64,000 nucleotides of DNA, from NCBI GenBank assembly GCA_016903675.1, contig JADQBA010000016.1:1-64000 (forward strand). The letters are read 5' to 3'. The translations under genes and the position numbers were made by a program. Positions 7,866 to 17,697 of the stretch are shown here, piece after piece. Positions within the stretch are counted from its first letter, which is position 1, and the number at the start of each line of letters is the position of its first letter. The notes under the pieces were generated by a model. That model saw nothing but the letters and a program-made list of their open reading frames with translations. It made no database searches and had not been told where the DNA came from. The stretch is from Stigonema ocellatum SAG 48.90 = DSM 106950. GTDB lineage: Bacteria > Cyanobacteriota > Cyanobacteriia > Cyanobacteriales > Nostocaceae.

Positions 7866-9350
7866 TTATGGCACTGTGAAGACAAGAGCTTTTTCAAAAA
7901 CGCGATCGCCCACAAGATATCCTGGATAAACCGTCAACCAAATTTTTCCCCCTTCTTCACAACCTAACATAGCCTCATGCCTGTCGGATTGAAATGGGAT
8001 ACCTTCTTTCTCAATCCAGAGTATACCAGGAGGGTCAGCGCTAGCAATTTTCTTCACCAACTCAAGACTTTTTCGTACTAAATTCTCAGTGCTAATGCGA
8101 ATTGTTTCGGGAATGTCCGTTTCTTCTGGCATTTTTAATGCATTATAAACAGATTTACTGATGTCTTTAACAGATGTAGTAAACTCCTCCAGATTCCAAG
8201 AATGCTTGCTAATACCAGCACTGTTAGTTTCGCTAAGCAGTTTCATGACTTGTTTAATTAAGCTGTCAAGTTCATTGCTAATTGCTTCGGGAAATTCGGA
8301 TTTTTCTGCCATTTCTAAATCCCTACAACATGACTCGCTAATAGCCTTCAAAACATTTTCTACTGCTTCAGGTGGAAAATCAGTATTTCCTGTAAACAAT
8401 TTCATTCCATTGATAATAACTTGCTTTGTCAACACCGCTTTGATTGTCGCAATTTCCTGTTTACGATTAACTTTTAAGGCAGGGTCTTTTTCACAGCGAT
8501 AACGAAACATCTCATTGCTAACCACATTAAATTCTTGCTCTTTTAGTTGTTTAAATTCTTGATATAATATGTGATGCTGTAGACTAGCATCACCACCTAT
8601 AGATGTAGTGTATGTAGTACTCTTGTCTCTGTTTTTTGCTGCTAGTTCACCCAGTATTCTACCTCTTTCACTTATTAGTACATCCCGCTCATTTTTCAGA
8701 TTGTTGTAATCTTGCTTAAGCTGCACATTTTCATTTTTAAGTGCAGCGTTGTGACTTTTCAAAAGTTTATTATCATGCTGAAATTGTGAATATGATGCTA
8801 TTTGTCTCTGATATTTTCTAGCTTCTTCCTGCGATATTTTGAGATCACTTTTTAAACGAGCTGCTTCCCCTCTCAGGCTTTCATGTTCTTGGATAAGGTT
8901 GGAGTATGATAATAACAACTTATCTATAATAGGAATTGCATTTGATATAGTATCAATGTCTCGCAAATTTATTACATTACCCGGTTTCAAATTTTGCAGC
9001 CAATGTAAAATAGTCTCAAGCTTAGAACGTTGTGTCTTAATTTTTGTAACTTGAATTTCTGGTGGGCTACTCATACCAATTTTAACTTTGACTTTATCTT
9101 GAATTGACTGGAATAATCCTCCACTGTCCCTAGGTGCTAGCAATTCAGAAGGCAAATTTTTGGTCTGTTCTAGTGGCAATTCTGATTTAGGTTCTTGAAT
9201 TAATTTATCTGGTTCACTTTTCACGGTGTTGGATATTTTTTCTGTGGTAATTTCTTGGGTTTGGTTTTCAATTATTTCCCCCTCTCCAATTGATGGGTTT
9301 AATAATTTCTGCTCTTTTGTTGCTTCTTCTGGATTTTGTTTATTTTCCAC
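7866..9350 (-). CDS. Coiled-coil protein with GrpE-like C-terminal head
   Basis: The 494-aa protein starts at GTG 9350, chosen because AGGAGG lies five bases upstream and overlaps the end of the preceding Hsp70 gene. Residues about 1-75 are low-complexity, rich in E, Q and P; about 110-235 form a coiled coil. The last 45 residues contain GIPFQSDRHEAM and a V-x-P-G-Y-L-V-G-D-R-V block, matching the GrpE beta-head (G-x-x-F-x-P-x-x-H-E-A-M ... G-Y-x-L-x-D-R-V). GrpE dimers are nucleotide exchange factors for Hsp70 ATPase domains. I infer that this protein serves one or both operon Hsp70s. It is much longer than GrpE (about 190-250 aa). Confidence 0.8.
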   Translation of the reverse strand: MENKQNPEEATKEQKLLNPSIGEGEIIENQTQEITTEKISNTVKSEPDKLIQEPKSELPLEQTKNLPSELLAPRDSGGLFQSIQDKVKVKIGMSSPPEIQVTKIKTQRSKLETILHWLQNLKPGNVINLRDIDTISNAIPIIDKLLLSYSNLIQEHESLRGEAARLKSDLKISQEEARKYQRQIASYSQFQHDNKLLKSHNAALKNENVQLKQDYNNLKNERDVLISERGRILGELAAKNRDKSTTYTTSIGGDASLQHHILYQEFKQLKEQEFNVVSNEMFRYRCEKDPALKVNRKQEIATIKAVLTKQVIINGMKLFTGNTDFPPEAVENVLKAISESCCRDLEMAEKSEFPEAISNELDSLIKQVMKLLSETNSAGISKHSWNLEEFTTSVKDISKSVYNALKMPEETDIPETIRISTENLVRKSLELVKKIASADPPGILWIEKEGIPFQSDRHEAMLGCEEGGKIWLTVYPGYLVGDRVFEKALVFTVP

Positions 9351-9351
9351 T

Positions 9352-11094
9352 TTAACCTCCTAAGATTTCTGGGGAATAAGTTGATGAAAAACGTAGTGTA
9401 GTGCTGCACTGTTTACCTGATGTTTTATCCTTCGCCTCCACTTTTATTTCTGTCTTACCAAAATACATTGTCACCTCAACTTCTCGGTTGATTCCGCCTG
9501 TAGTATCTGGCATTTCAACTGTCAATTCTCCGAGTTTTTCAACTCCAGACTCGTCAGTGTAACGAACCTTCTGTTTTTTGGTTGCATAAAACCCAAATAG
9601 CATCTGTGTTTGATTGTGTTCCACAGGCACGAATATTTGTATAACTTCTTCATTCACCCCTACACTGTCTCCAGCCAACACAAAAACGCAAAAGCGGTCG
9701 TGGCATAAGTATTGTTCAAGATCATCTGAATAAAATCTCTTACTTTTTGGATCTTTATCAGAATCAAATGGCACACTCATTTCACAACCGTAAGTCAGAC
9801 GACTGCGCCTAGAGCGAATTGTCTCAGGATTCAGTCCAAAAGACACAGCCCCTTGTACAATAGCCTCACCTGGTTCTGAAGGCATAACAATTTGTTTGAC
9901 TCTACTGTCAAACTTTTCTTTAATTTGCTGTCGTAACAGAGGAGATTTAGAAAACCCTCCTACAAGGTAAATCAAGTCACATCCTCGACTACCCAGCTTT
10001 GCAAACTCTTCTTCAACTTTTTCAACTAAGCCATCTAGTGTGGCAGTGAAGATACCATTCATCGTTTCACGGCTAAGGAGGATGTTGCTATCTTCTCCAT
10101 CTTGTTCATCGGCTAGACTTTCTAGAACATTGGAGTAGTTTTTGGCTAATATTTTGTAAAGCTTTTGTCTAATAGGGAAATAAATAATATTGCCACTTCT
10201 TTCCGGATCAAAGTCACACTTGGTTCTTTCCCAATCTGCCATCATTTCTAGGTAATCTACCGGTTCTTCATCATGGAAACGTTCGATTGCTGCGGCAGTA
10301 AGTTTCTTTTCTAAAAATTCTCTAAAACTACGGTCTACATAAGTTGAACCATAAGCACCGCCTGTTCCTTCAGCGACTTCTTGCAGTCCCTTTCCTGAGA
10401 CCACTTCATGAACTGTGATATCAACTGTGCCACCCCCACAATCAACTACCATAAAACGAGTTCCTGGCTCTAGCTGCAATTTCTCTCTCTCTTGCAAATA
10501 GAGAGCAGCAGCTTCTGGTTCTAAAACCAGCAAAAGACGTTCAGCTTCAGCCTCGGAATCACCAATTAATCCAGCTTTTTGTGCAGCGTTACGCATCAGT
10601 TGTTTGTCAGCATCTGTCCAAATAGCTGGTATAGTCAAGCACCATCTTATTTCATTTTCACGTAAAATTCCAGCTGTTGCAGCTTTAGTTTCTTTTAGAG
10701 CAAGGTCTTTAAGAAGTCTAAGGTAATCTGCTATTAAGTCAACAACAGCAAACTTTTGTCCGTTAGTTGTGGTTATTACAGGTCCATTTGCTGTTCTTTC
10801 TTTACCCTCTCGCAACTGCATTTTAAAGTTTTGAAAAAAGTTGTATTTATCAGCAGCTTTGTCCTTTCGTAGCTGTGCCAACTTTTTCCTTGCGTCAAAA
10901 CCCCAAGCCTCTACTTTGCCATCCGGCGAATATAAAAGATGAGTCAGGGTTTTAGGATAAGGCGCAGGTGTACCTGACCAGTCGGTTTTTCCAAAAATTT
11001 TTGTATCATCAGTAAAGGCATAAGCATAGCCAGAACGCGATGTTCCAAAGTCAATCCCAATAACTAGGCTAATAGATTGATTATCAAGCGTCAT
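9352..11094 (-). CDS. HSPA12-like Hsp70-family ATPase
   Basis: About 580 aa. The start ATG at 11094 (MTLDNQ) follows GGAGGA by ten bases; an upstream ATG at 11115 lacks a good site. Motifs: phosphate-1 GIDFGTSRSGYAY (about 13-25), IPAIWT, LEPEAAALY, phosphate-2 DCGGGTVDITVHE (near 217) and adenosine VGGFSKSP (near 374). The SGYAY and DCGGGTVD forms, together with a C-terminal block ending near FGKTEIKVEAKD, are hallmarks of the HSPA12A/B branch rather than DnaK. That branch is atypical Hsp70 with poorly known clients. The gene overlaps the upstream zinc-ribbon gene by 11 bases, and its stop is two bases from the GrpE-like GTG. Confidence 0.88.
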   Translation of the reverse strand: MTLDNQSISLVIGIDFGTSRSGYAYAFTDDTKIFGKTDWSGTPAPYPKTLTHLLYSPDGKVEAWGFDARKKLAQLRKDKAADKYNFFQNFKMQLREGKERTANGPVITTTNGQKFAVVDLIADYLRLLKDLALKETKAATAGILRENEIRWCLTIPAIWTDADKQLMRNAAQKAGLIGDSEAEAERLLLVLEPEAAALYLQEREKLQLEPGTRFMVVDCGGGTVDITVHEVVSGKGLQEVAEGTGGAYGSTYVDRSFREFLEKKLTAAAIERFHDEEPVDYLEMMADWERTKCDFDPERSGNIIYFPIRQKLYKILAKNYSNVLESLADEQDGEDSNILLSRETMNGIFTATLDGLVEKVEEEFAKLGSRGCDLIYLVGGFSKSPLLRQQIKEKFDSRVKQIVMPSEPGEAIVQGAVSFGLNPETIRSRRSRLTYGCEMSVPFDSDKDPKSKRFYSDDLEQYLCHDRFCVFVLAGDSVGVNEEVIQIFVPVEHNQTQMLFGFYATKKQKVRYTDESGVEKLGELTVEMPDTTGGINREVEVTMYFGKTEIKVEAKDKTSGKQCSTTLRFSSTYSPEILGG

Positions 11095-12001
11095 ATAATG
11101 AGGGTCCTCCGTCATTAATAATATCTTTGAATTTTAATTCCCGATGAGTCTCTAAAAGAGCATCTACTTGAGTCGTTGGATTATGATTGGCAATTTCTGC
11201 CAAAGACTGTCCTAGATAATCTTTGAGATTGTCTATCTCTATATTTTGGTTATCTAAAGTTGACTGTATTTTCTTTAGAAAAGAGGATGTGTATGGTGTC
11301 AGTTCTTTGGATTGAAGCACATCATCAATTTGAATTTTCGCTACGGACTTATCAGGGATGTGAACTACTCCTTCAGCTAATTTTGAAATCAGGTTAGGAA
11401 TCCAGCTAGTGGAAACTTTTCTAGACATCTGTTTCCAGCGTGTTTCCATACTCTCTAATCTTTCTTCTAAATTAGATAATAAAATTTTTACATCGGACGA
11501 ATAACCTTCTTTTACTAACTGTTGGAGCTTTGATAACACAAAGTCCAGTTGCTCTTGCAATTGCGATCGCACTGCTTCAAGCTGTTTTAATTCAGATTCC
11601 ATTTGCAAGTGTTCTTTGTTAGACTTCTTCAGTTGTGACTGCGCTTCAAATAACTGAGATTGAAATTGCTCTTTTTCTGATTTGACTTGTTCTAATTGTG
11701 ACTCAATTGTTAAGACTTGTTCGTGAATGGACTCCAGTTGGAATTGAAGTTGTGATATCTGAAGTTGAAGTTGCGATCGCTCTTGTTGACACTCTTCTTG
11801 CTGGGATTGTCTTAGCGCTGCTTCTTGAATAGCCAGTGTCCATGTTTGTTTTGCCCAAGCCAGTTTTGCTTGTTCTTTTCGCAGAAATTCATCTGGTAGT
11901 TGAAATGTAATTGGATAAGGTGTTAAATCCCAACCGCAAGTAGGACAAGAATCTACTTGTGCCGCAGGCAACTCAGTCTGGCAAACTGGACAATGAGTCA
12001 T
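11084..12001 (-). CDS. Zinc-ribbon coiled-coil protein
   Basis: The 305-aa product opens with a zinc ribbon (CPVC at about 4-7 and CPTC at about 19-22), then YPITF and a K-E-Q-A-K-L-x-W-A-K segment, followed by a coiled coil from about residue 60 to 185 and a helical C-terminal region. The first 55 residues match the N-terminus of the WD40 protein at 14586-16136, so the two share a module, probably used to dock on the same partner. The start has GAGG 13 bases upstream. Its stop codon overlaps the start of the HSPA12-like gene (ATGACGCTTGA), implying coupled synthesis. No enzymatic motif. Confidence 0.8.
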   Translation of the reverse strand: MTHCPVCQTELPAAQVDSCPTCGWDLTPYPITFQLPDEFLRKEQAKLAWAKQTWTLAIQEAALRQSQQEECQQERSQLQLQISQLQFQLESIHEQVLTIESQLEQVKSEKEQFQSQLFEAQSQLKKSNKEHLQMESELKQLEAVRSQLQEQLDFVLSKLQQLVKEGYSSDVKILLSNLEERLESMETRWKQMSRKVSTSWIPNLISKLAEGVVHIPDKSVAKIQIDDVLQSKELTPYTSSFLKKIQSTLDNQNIEIDNLKDYLGQSLAEIANHNPTTQVDALLETHRELKFKDIINDGGPSLYDA

Positions 12002-12013
12002 AGCTGATAAACC

Positions 12014-14563
12014 TCACTTCCCATTAGGAATATCCTCTAAAGTAAATTTCCTCATCGCCTGTCCAGTCAGATTTTCTCCTATTATCCGACTTTTCAGTCG
12101 CTTCACCATTGTTTCGTAAAAATTCCGCACTTCACGACCATTGCCAAAATTCCGCCCCCGATTATGATAAATAGTATTAAAAATTGCTTCTAAGCGGACT
12201 TGAAGATCATCAGGACAAATCCACCCGTCCCTCTGGGACATATTAAGGAAAATTTGATATAGTTCATGCCCATTGTAGTCAGGAAACTCTATCTTGTAGG
12301 CAACACGCGAAGCGATTCCAGAGTTAGCCTCAATAAATTGTTCCATTTCTCGGGAATAACCCGCGAGGATGACGACCAAGCGATCGCGGTAATTCTCCAT
12401 CATTGGAACTAAAGTATCAATTGCTTCCCGCCCAAAATCGTTACCAGACTCACTCCGAGAGAGTGCGTAAGCTTCATCAATAAATAGCACTCCATCTAAA
12501 GCTGATTCGATCACCTTACCTGTTAAGAGTGCTGTTTGTCCTACATATCCTGCGACTAACTTGCTGCGGTCTACTTCTACAAATTGCCCCTTCTGTAACA
12601 ACCCCAACGCTTTGAAAATTTGCCCTACTAACCGTGCTACAGTAGTTTTACCAGTACCGGGATTTCCTGTAAACAGCATATGTCGCGTTTCCGTTTTATC
12701 CGCACGGAGCATTCCAGCCGCTCTCAGGCGTTGATTGGCCAACTGACTATCGATAATTTCCCGAATCGCCTGTTTGACGGAGTGCAAACCTACCATCCTG
12801 TCTAATTCTTGCAATAACCCCTTTAGGTTCTCCTCATTTTTTTTGCCTTGTTGCTGATACTCGGGAGGTAAGTCTGTTACCTGGAATGCTTCGCGTAGAG
12901 GGTCGAGTTTTTGCTCCATGACTCGCAGACTTCGCAACTCATCCATTTTGTTAAAAATATTCTCGACCAACCCTGCATTTCCAAAGTTCTCGTCGCGCCT
13001 TACATACAGAAGAGTAAACAAATTTGTCAAAGCTTCTTCCAATTCAGGTGTCATTGAACACTCCACCCTAGAGACTCTTTGCCGAAAAATTTTTAGTAAC
13101 TCTTCTGGAGTATAATCATCAAAGACAATTTCGTTAGGGAAGCGCCGTTGCAAACCTGGATTAGAATTAATAAATTCTTTCATTCGGGTTGGATATCCCG
13201 CCACAATTACTGCAAGCCGATGGCGTTCGTCTTCCATGCGCTTCAATAGAGTGTTGATGGCTTCTTGACCAAAGTCATTGTCTCCACCTTGATTTAAAGT
13301 ATACGCCTCATCAATGAATAACACTCCATCAAGAGCTTCGTCGATAATTTCATTGGTGCGGATGGCTGTTTGTCCTACATACCCCGCTACTAAGTCTCGT
13401 CCCGCCACCTCTCGCACATGACCTCGGCGCAGTAATCCTAAATCTCGGTAGATTTCACCTATTAGACGAGCAACAGTAGTTTTACCAGTACCAGGATTGC
13501 CTTTAAATACTATGTGCAAACGAGGAGGTTCAGTAGTTAAGCTCTGACGCGCCCGTTCTCGCTCAACTTCGAGCGATCGCATTCGTCGCCGAATCGTCTG
13601 TTTTACTGAGTTAAGACCAATCATCTGCTCTAAGCGTTCTAAAGCAGATTGAGTGCTAATATTTCCAGAAAGCCAACCTAACCTTCGCGCTTCTGTTTGG
13701 GATATCTCGCCGGCTTCCTGAAAGCGATCGTACCAGTGCTTGAGCGAACGATTTTCTGCTGCTATCCAAACAGACAATTTCTCTACTGTTGACCAGTCTA
13801 CAGCTTTGCGGTGTTGCAGTCGAGAATAGTCGATGAATGCTCTCATTTCCCTAGCATCCGGGGAACTCAGAGGATGAAAGTTAAACCCGCGATGAGTTGA
13901 TTGATCCCGATTTATCACCAGATTTGCCAAAAAAGTGAACCCAATCCGTTCACAAAACTCTTGCAATTGAGTGCGATTTTCATGATGAAAAATCAGAATA
14001 CAGAGGTTATGATAGCTGGGGGATAAGCGTGACCAGTCTACCATGCGCCCAAATAATTCGCGACGGTTGTCAAAATTCGCCAAGTCTTCAGCGTTAGAGA
14101 AAATGATGGCAGATTTCTGGGTGATATCCTGCATGACGGTTTCTAAGATAGGCAGGATTTGAATATCTTGCAATCGTCTTGCAGGGGAAGTTGGTGCTGT
14201 GGGTGCTGGTGCGGGTGGGATCGTTGTCTGAGGTGATTTTTTACCCAGCAACCGACGCTCACGTCCCAAGGGACCAGGTGTTACCCGCATCGGTTCTGTT
14301 GGCGTGGAAGGAGGGGAAGTTTTGGGTTGCAGAAGACAGAGATCGCGCGATCGCTCATCTAGAAAATACAGCTTTTGGACACCGGAGTAGAATAAAATTC
14401 TTTGATAGCCTGAGTTTTGTAGATAGGTGTGCAGAACTTGTTCAATATTTTGTAGCAGTAAATCTGCCGTGCAAAAAGTGTCGCTGGTGTTTGCTCCATA
14501 GAGGACAAGAAAGCGATCGCCTGATTGTAAATTTAATCCTGATGTGACTCTTTCAATAGTCAT
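12014..14563 (-). CDS. Double AAA+ ATPase of the CbxX/CfqX (SpoVK-like) type
   Basis: 849 aa from ATG 14563 (MTIERVTSG); a longer frame to 14632 overlaps the WD40 gene and is less likely. An N-terminal region (about 1-300) with a proline-rich linker near 100-130 has no family I recognise. Then two tandem AAA+ modules: Walker A GNPGTGKTT near 355 and again near 631; Walker B GVLFIDEAY near 411 and 689; each has the VAGYVGQTA segment typical of CbxX/CfqX, the Rubisco-activase-like remodelling ATPases. Both Walker A and B sets look intact. Such proteins form hexameric rings that pull on or remodel clients. The next gene starts 12 bases downstream. Confidence 0.9.
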   Translation of the reverse strand: MTIERVTSGLNLQSGDRFLVLYGANTSDTFCTADLLLQNIEQVLHTYLQNSGYQRILFYSGVQKLYFLDERSRDLCLLQPKTSPPSTPTEPMRVTPGPLGRERRLLGKKSPQTTIPPAPAPTAPTSPARRLQDIQILPILETVMQDITQKSAIIFSNAEDLANFDNRRELFGRMVDWSRLSPSYHNLCILIFHHENRTQLQEFCERIGFTFLANLVINRDQSTHRGFNFHPLSSPDAREMRAFIDYSRLQHRKAVDWSTVEKLSVWIAAENRSLKHWYDRFQEAGEISQTEARRLGWLSGNISTQSALERLEQMIGLNSVKQTIRRRMRSLEVERERARQSLTTEPPRLHIVFKGNPGTGKTTVARLIGEIYRDLGLLRRGHVREVAGRDLVAGYVGQTAIRTNEIIDEALDGVLFIDEAYTLNQGGDNDFGQEAINTLLKRMEDERHRLAVIVAGYPTRMKEFINSNPGLQRRFPNEIVFDDYTPEELLKIFRQRVSRVECSMTPELEEALTNLFTLLYVRRDENFGNAGLVENIFNKMDELRSLRVMEQKLDPLREAFQVTDLPPEYQQQGKKNEENLKGLLQELDRMVGLHSVKQAIREIIDSQLANQRLRAAGMLRADKTETRHMLFTGNPGTGKTTVARLVGQIFKALGLLQKGQFVEVDRSKLVAGYVGQTALLTGKVIESALDGVLFIDEAYALSRSESGNDFGREAIDTLVPMMENYRDRLVVILAGYSREMEQFIEANSGIASRVAYKIEFPDYNGHELYQIFLNMSQRDGWICPDDLQVRLEAIFNTIYHNRGRNFGNGREVRNFYETMVKRLKSRIIGENLTGQAMRKFTLEDIPNGK

Positions 14564-14585
14564 TTGAAATATAATACATAGTTTT

Positions 14586-16136
14586 TTAGATAGATAATCC
14601 CCAAATCTTAATGCTCTGATCCTCAGAGCCACTGGCTATAGTCCAACCATCGGGACTAATAGCAAGGCTATTGATTGGTTCAATATGTCCAGTTAAGGTG
14701 TGAAGTAATTTTTCTGTCTTCACATCCCAGATTTTAATTTTGTTATCGGCACTCCCACTAACAATAGTTTGAACATCTTGGCTAATAGCAACAGAACAAA
14801 CAGCACCAGAATTATTTCTGAGATTATGAATCGGTTTTCCACCATTCAGATTCCAGATTTTAATCGTTGTGTCATCACTGCCACTGACAATAATCTGACC
14901 ATCTGAACTGAAGGCGACAGACCTAACAGCACCCGAATGCCCTTGAAGAGTTGCCATGACTTCTCCAGTTGCCAAATTCCGAATTTTAATCGTGTTGTCA
15001 TCACTGCCACTAGCAAAAGTTTGGCCATTTGGGCTGATGACAACACAGCGAACTTGATCTGAATGCCCAGTAAATTCGCGAAGTTTTTCTTCATTTCGCG
15101 GATTCCAAACTTTAACCATCTTGTCAGCACCGCCACTAACAATGGTCTCATTATCTGGGCTAATTGCTACAGACCAAACTGTGGCTGAATGCCCAGTAAG
15201 GGTACTACGCAATTTTCCACTGTTCAAATCCCAAATTTTAATTTGCTTATCATCACCAGCACTGACAAGAATTTGACCATCTGCGCTCATCGTAACTGCT
15301 CGAACGGGACCTGAATGTCCGTTGAGAGTGTGAATCGGCTCTTTTCCATGATCATGCAATTTCCAAATTTTGATTGCATTATTCTCATAACCACTAGCAA
15401 TAATCTGACTCTCAAAGCTAATGCAAACAGACCGAATCGGGTTCACAAACCTGCTTGGATTATAACTGTTCGAGTGTAAACAAGAAAACAGTTGATACGG
15501 CTTTTGTTCATTGATAGTCCGTTGTGCTTTAGGTGCAGAGCTTTGCTTTAACAATGTATAAGCAAATCGCTGCACCTGCTCGGATGAATCCGATAACCCT
15601 TGAATTAACAAATCAAACCCATCACCACTAGCTTCCGATGCCTCAAGCTGTTTTTTTAATTGTTGAACTTCTTCCTGCGATTTAGCTAACTGAGCCTGCA
15701 ATTGCTCTTGCTTTTCTTGTGATTGCTGCAATGCCGTTTGCAGTTCTGGTGATTGTGCAGTTGATGGCAATGCTGTCGCCGAAATTTGCAACTGGCGTAC
15801 CTGTTTTAGCTCAGAGGATAATTCATGAAGCTGTAGTTGGATGTTTACCTCAGAAGATAATTTATCAAGCTGTTTTTGGATGTTTACTTCAGAGTATAAT
15901 CGCTTTTGAGTCTCAGAATTCAACTGCTCTTCCATTTGCGATATTTTTAATTCTAGCTGTAACTTGGACCACATTGATTTAGCCCAAATCAATTTAGTTT
16001 GCTCTTTCTGGGAAAACACATCCAATCTAGAATCTTCAAACGTTACAGGGTATGACTTGAGATCCCACCCACACTCAGAGCAGACATCATTTTTTTCTTC
16101 AACGTATTCAGTTTGGCAAACTGGACAATTAGCCAT
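14586..16136 (-). CDS. Zinc ribbon - coiled coil - WD40 propeller protein
   Basis: The 516-aa protein has a zinc ribbon (CPVC about 4-7, CSEC about 19-22) and YPVTF module like the 305-aa protein of the same operon, a coiled coil (about 60-175), then seven WD repeats (about 228-516), enough for one closed propeller. Repeats end in forms such as IKIWDLNSGK and VKVWNPRNEE; each carries the G-H-S and S-x-D-x-x-I elements. WD propellers are interaction platforms; I infer an adaptor role linking clients to the AAA+/Hsp70 machinery. The ATG follows AGGAG by seven bases. The AAA+ gene begins 22 bases downstream. Confidence 0.9.
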   Translation of the reverse strand: MANCPVCQTEYVEEKNDVCSECGWDLKSYPVTFEDSRLDVFSQKEQTKLIWAKSMWSKLQLELKISQMEEQLNSETQKRLYSEVNIQKQLDKLSSEVNIQLQLHELSSELKQVRQLQISATALPSTAQSPELQTALQQSQEKQEQLQAQLAKSQEEVQQLKKQLEASEASGDGFDLLIQGLSDSSEQVQRFAYTLLKQSSAPKAQRTINEQKPYQLFSCLHSNSYNPSRFVNPIRSVCISFESQIIASGYENNAIKIWKLHDHGKEPIHTLNGHSGPVRAVTMSADGQILVSAGDDKQIKIWDLNSGKLRSTLTGHSATVWSVAISPDNETIVSGGADKMVKVWNPRNEEKLREFTGHSDQVRCVVISPNGQTFASGSDDNTIKIRNLATGEVMATLQGHSGAVRSVAFSSDGQIIVSGSDDTTIKIWNLNGGKPIHNLRNNSGAVCSVAISQDVQTIVSGSADNKIKIWDVKTEKLLHTLTGHIEPINSLAISPDGWTIASGSEDQSIKIWGLSI

Positions 16137-16185
16137 ATCTAACTCCTACATACAGTAACAGATTTCTGAGTTTGATTTTGTCTGG

Positions 16186-17697
16186 TTAATTACCAGGTTG
16201 CGATCGCCCTTTTTCCTGTTTAAATTGACGCTGTTTAACTTCCTCCATAATTTGATATTCAGTCCTTGGTTGCTCATTGCACTCTATTGAGCCACTTCCT
16301 TGGACTCCCTCTTGTTGCAAAGCGTCAAAAATAGCCTTGGCATTTTGTTGGGTAGCTTGCTCATCGACGATTGTGGAACTGAAAGTATTAATAGAAACCG
16401 AGTTGTCTCCAAACTCTTTCTCTGGACTAATAACTGTCACCACCTCATCCCCAGCGATATTTTTTACCTTCACTACATAAGCGTTGCGCTGGTCATCGCC
16501 TTCGTAAACGGCATCTGTGTTTGCATCGACTAGAGTATACCCCACAGAGGAAAGCACTTCCACCACTTTGTCAGCTATTTCTGCGCGTAATTGCGAACTT
16601 AATATTGCCAACTTCGCCTGTTCTACAATCTCTCCCAAAGTGGGTTGTAAAGCAGTAATTTTCTCACCGATTTCCTTTACCTGCTCAGTGGTGAGGGTAG
16701 ATTCTCCGGTTGTTAATTGCGACTCTAACTGATACAGTTGCTGCTCGTACTCAGTCAAACGACCATTCACCCAGTAATCCACCTCTAATTTAAACTTATG
16801 AGCTTCATCACCTTGACCAACTTCGACTTCACATTCCCGGTTTGCTTGTACTTCTGCAATTAAGCTTCTCAAATCTTCCAAAGCCGCGTTGTAGAGTAAC
16901 AGCCATTCTTGCTCCTTTTGTGCCAATTCTAGGCGCAAGTCTGCCAAATCTAAGTAGGTTTGTTGGGTGGTAGCAATTGCCGCCTCAGTCACACCCGCTT
17001 CTATATTACTACGAGCAAACTCCAATCCACGCCGCAGATCGTCAAGACGCCCTGGTGCAAACCGCTGATGTTGGTAATTTTGATTAATTTGTTCCCAAAT
17101 CGCTTCTACATCCGAGAGTAAATCTTGAGCAATTTTGGCTTTTCGCTGTCTTTCCTGTTCAATATCAGTGACAGCTTGATTAATTTGCTGTTGTAGAACT
17201 TTCTGCCCTTGCTCACGAGCAAGTCGTTCTTCCGCAATGAGCAGCGTAAATTTTTGATCTTGCTGAGCAATCAACCGGGTGTACTCCTGGCGTTGCTGTT
17301 GGGTAATTTGCAAATACTCTTTGCGTTGCTGCTCAAGCCCTTGCCGTATAGCAGATTCTAAGCGAGTTGTTTCGTCTTGTAACGCTTGCTGTTGACGATA
17401 CTCCACCTCACGCAACCCTGTTTGAAATTCTTGCCGCTGTTGCTGCAACCGTCTTTGAGTATTTATTTCTAAATCCCTCAGGCTACTTTGCAATCTTTGA
17501 GTTTGTTGTTCCTGCTGTTGAGCGCGTTGCTCCAGAGGTGCGAGGCGCTGCTGAAATTCTCGCCGTGCTTGCTCTCTCACAGCATTCAATCGCTCTGGCA
17601 AATCCTGCTGCAAAGAACGCAAGCGGCTGTCCTGCTCTCGCAACCGCCGCCATTCTTGTTCTTCAACGCTAACATACCGCCGCTTTTCACCGCTCAT
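16186..17697 (-). CDS. Long coiled-coil protein, first large gene of the operon
   Basis: About 503 aa from ATG 17697 (MSGEKRRYVSV), selected because GGAG stands six bases upstream; ATG 17709 is possible. Residues about 10-190 form an extended Q/R/E-rich coiled coil; about 190-370 are helical; about 370-460 look like an alpha/beta domain (SSVGYTLVDANTDAVYEGDD, then KVKNIAGDEVVTVISPE). No catalytic motif. The sequence is very rich in Q and R, which also explains many spurious antisense frames. It overlaps the 64-aa gene by 11 bases, the same ATG-overlap style as the zinc-ribbon/Hsp70 junction. It may be a scaffold. Confidence 0.75.
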   Translation of the reverse strand: MSGEKRRYVSVEEQEWRRLREQDSRLRSLQQDLPERLNAVREQARREFQQRLAPLEQRAQQQEQQTQRLQSSLRDLEINTQRRLQQQRQEFQTGLREVEYRQQQALQDETTRLESAIRQGLEQQRKEYLQITQQQRQEYTRLIAQQDQKFTLLIAEERLAREQGQKVLQQQINQAVTDIEQERQRKAKIAQDLLSDVEAIWEQINQNYQHQRFAPGRLDDLRRGLEFARSNIEAGVTEAAIATTQQTYLDLADLRLELAQKEQEWLLLYNAALEDLRSLIAEVQANRECEVEVGQGDEAHKFKLEVDYWVNGRLTEYEQQLYQLESQLTTGESTLTTEQVKEIGEKITALQPTLGEIVEQAKLAILSSQLRAEIADKVVEVLSSVGYTLVDANTDAVYEGDDQRNAYVVKVKNIAGDEVVTVISPEKEFGDNSVSINTFSSTIVDEQATQQNAKAIFDALQQEGVQGSGSIECNEQPRTEYQIMEEVKQRQFKQEKGRSQPGN

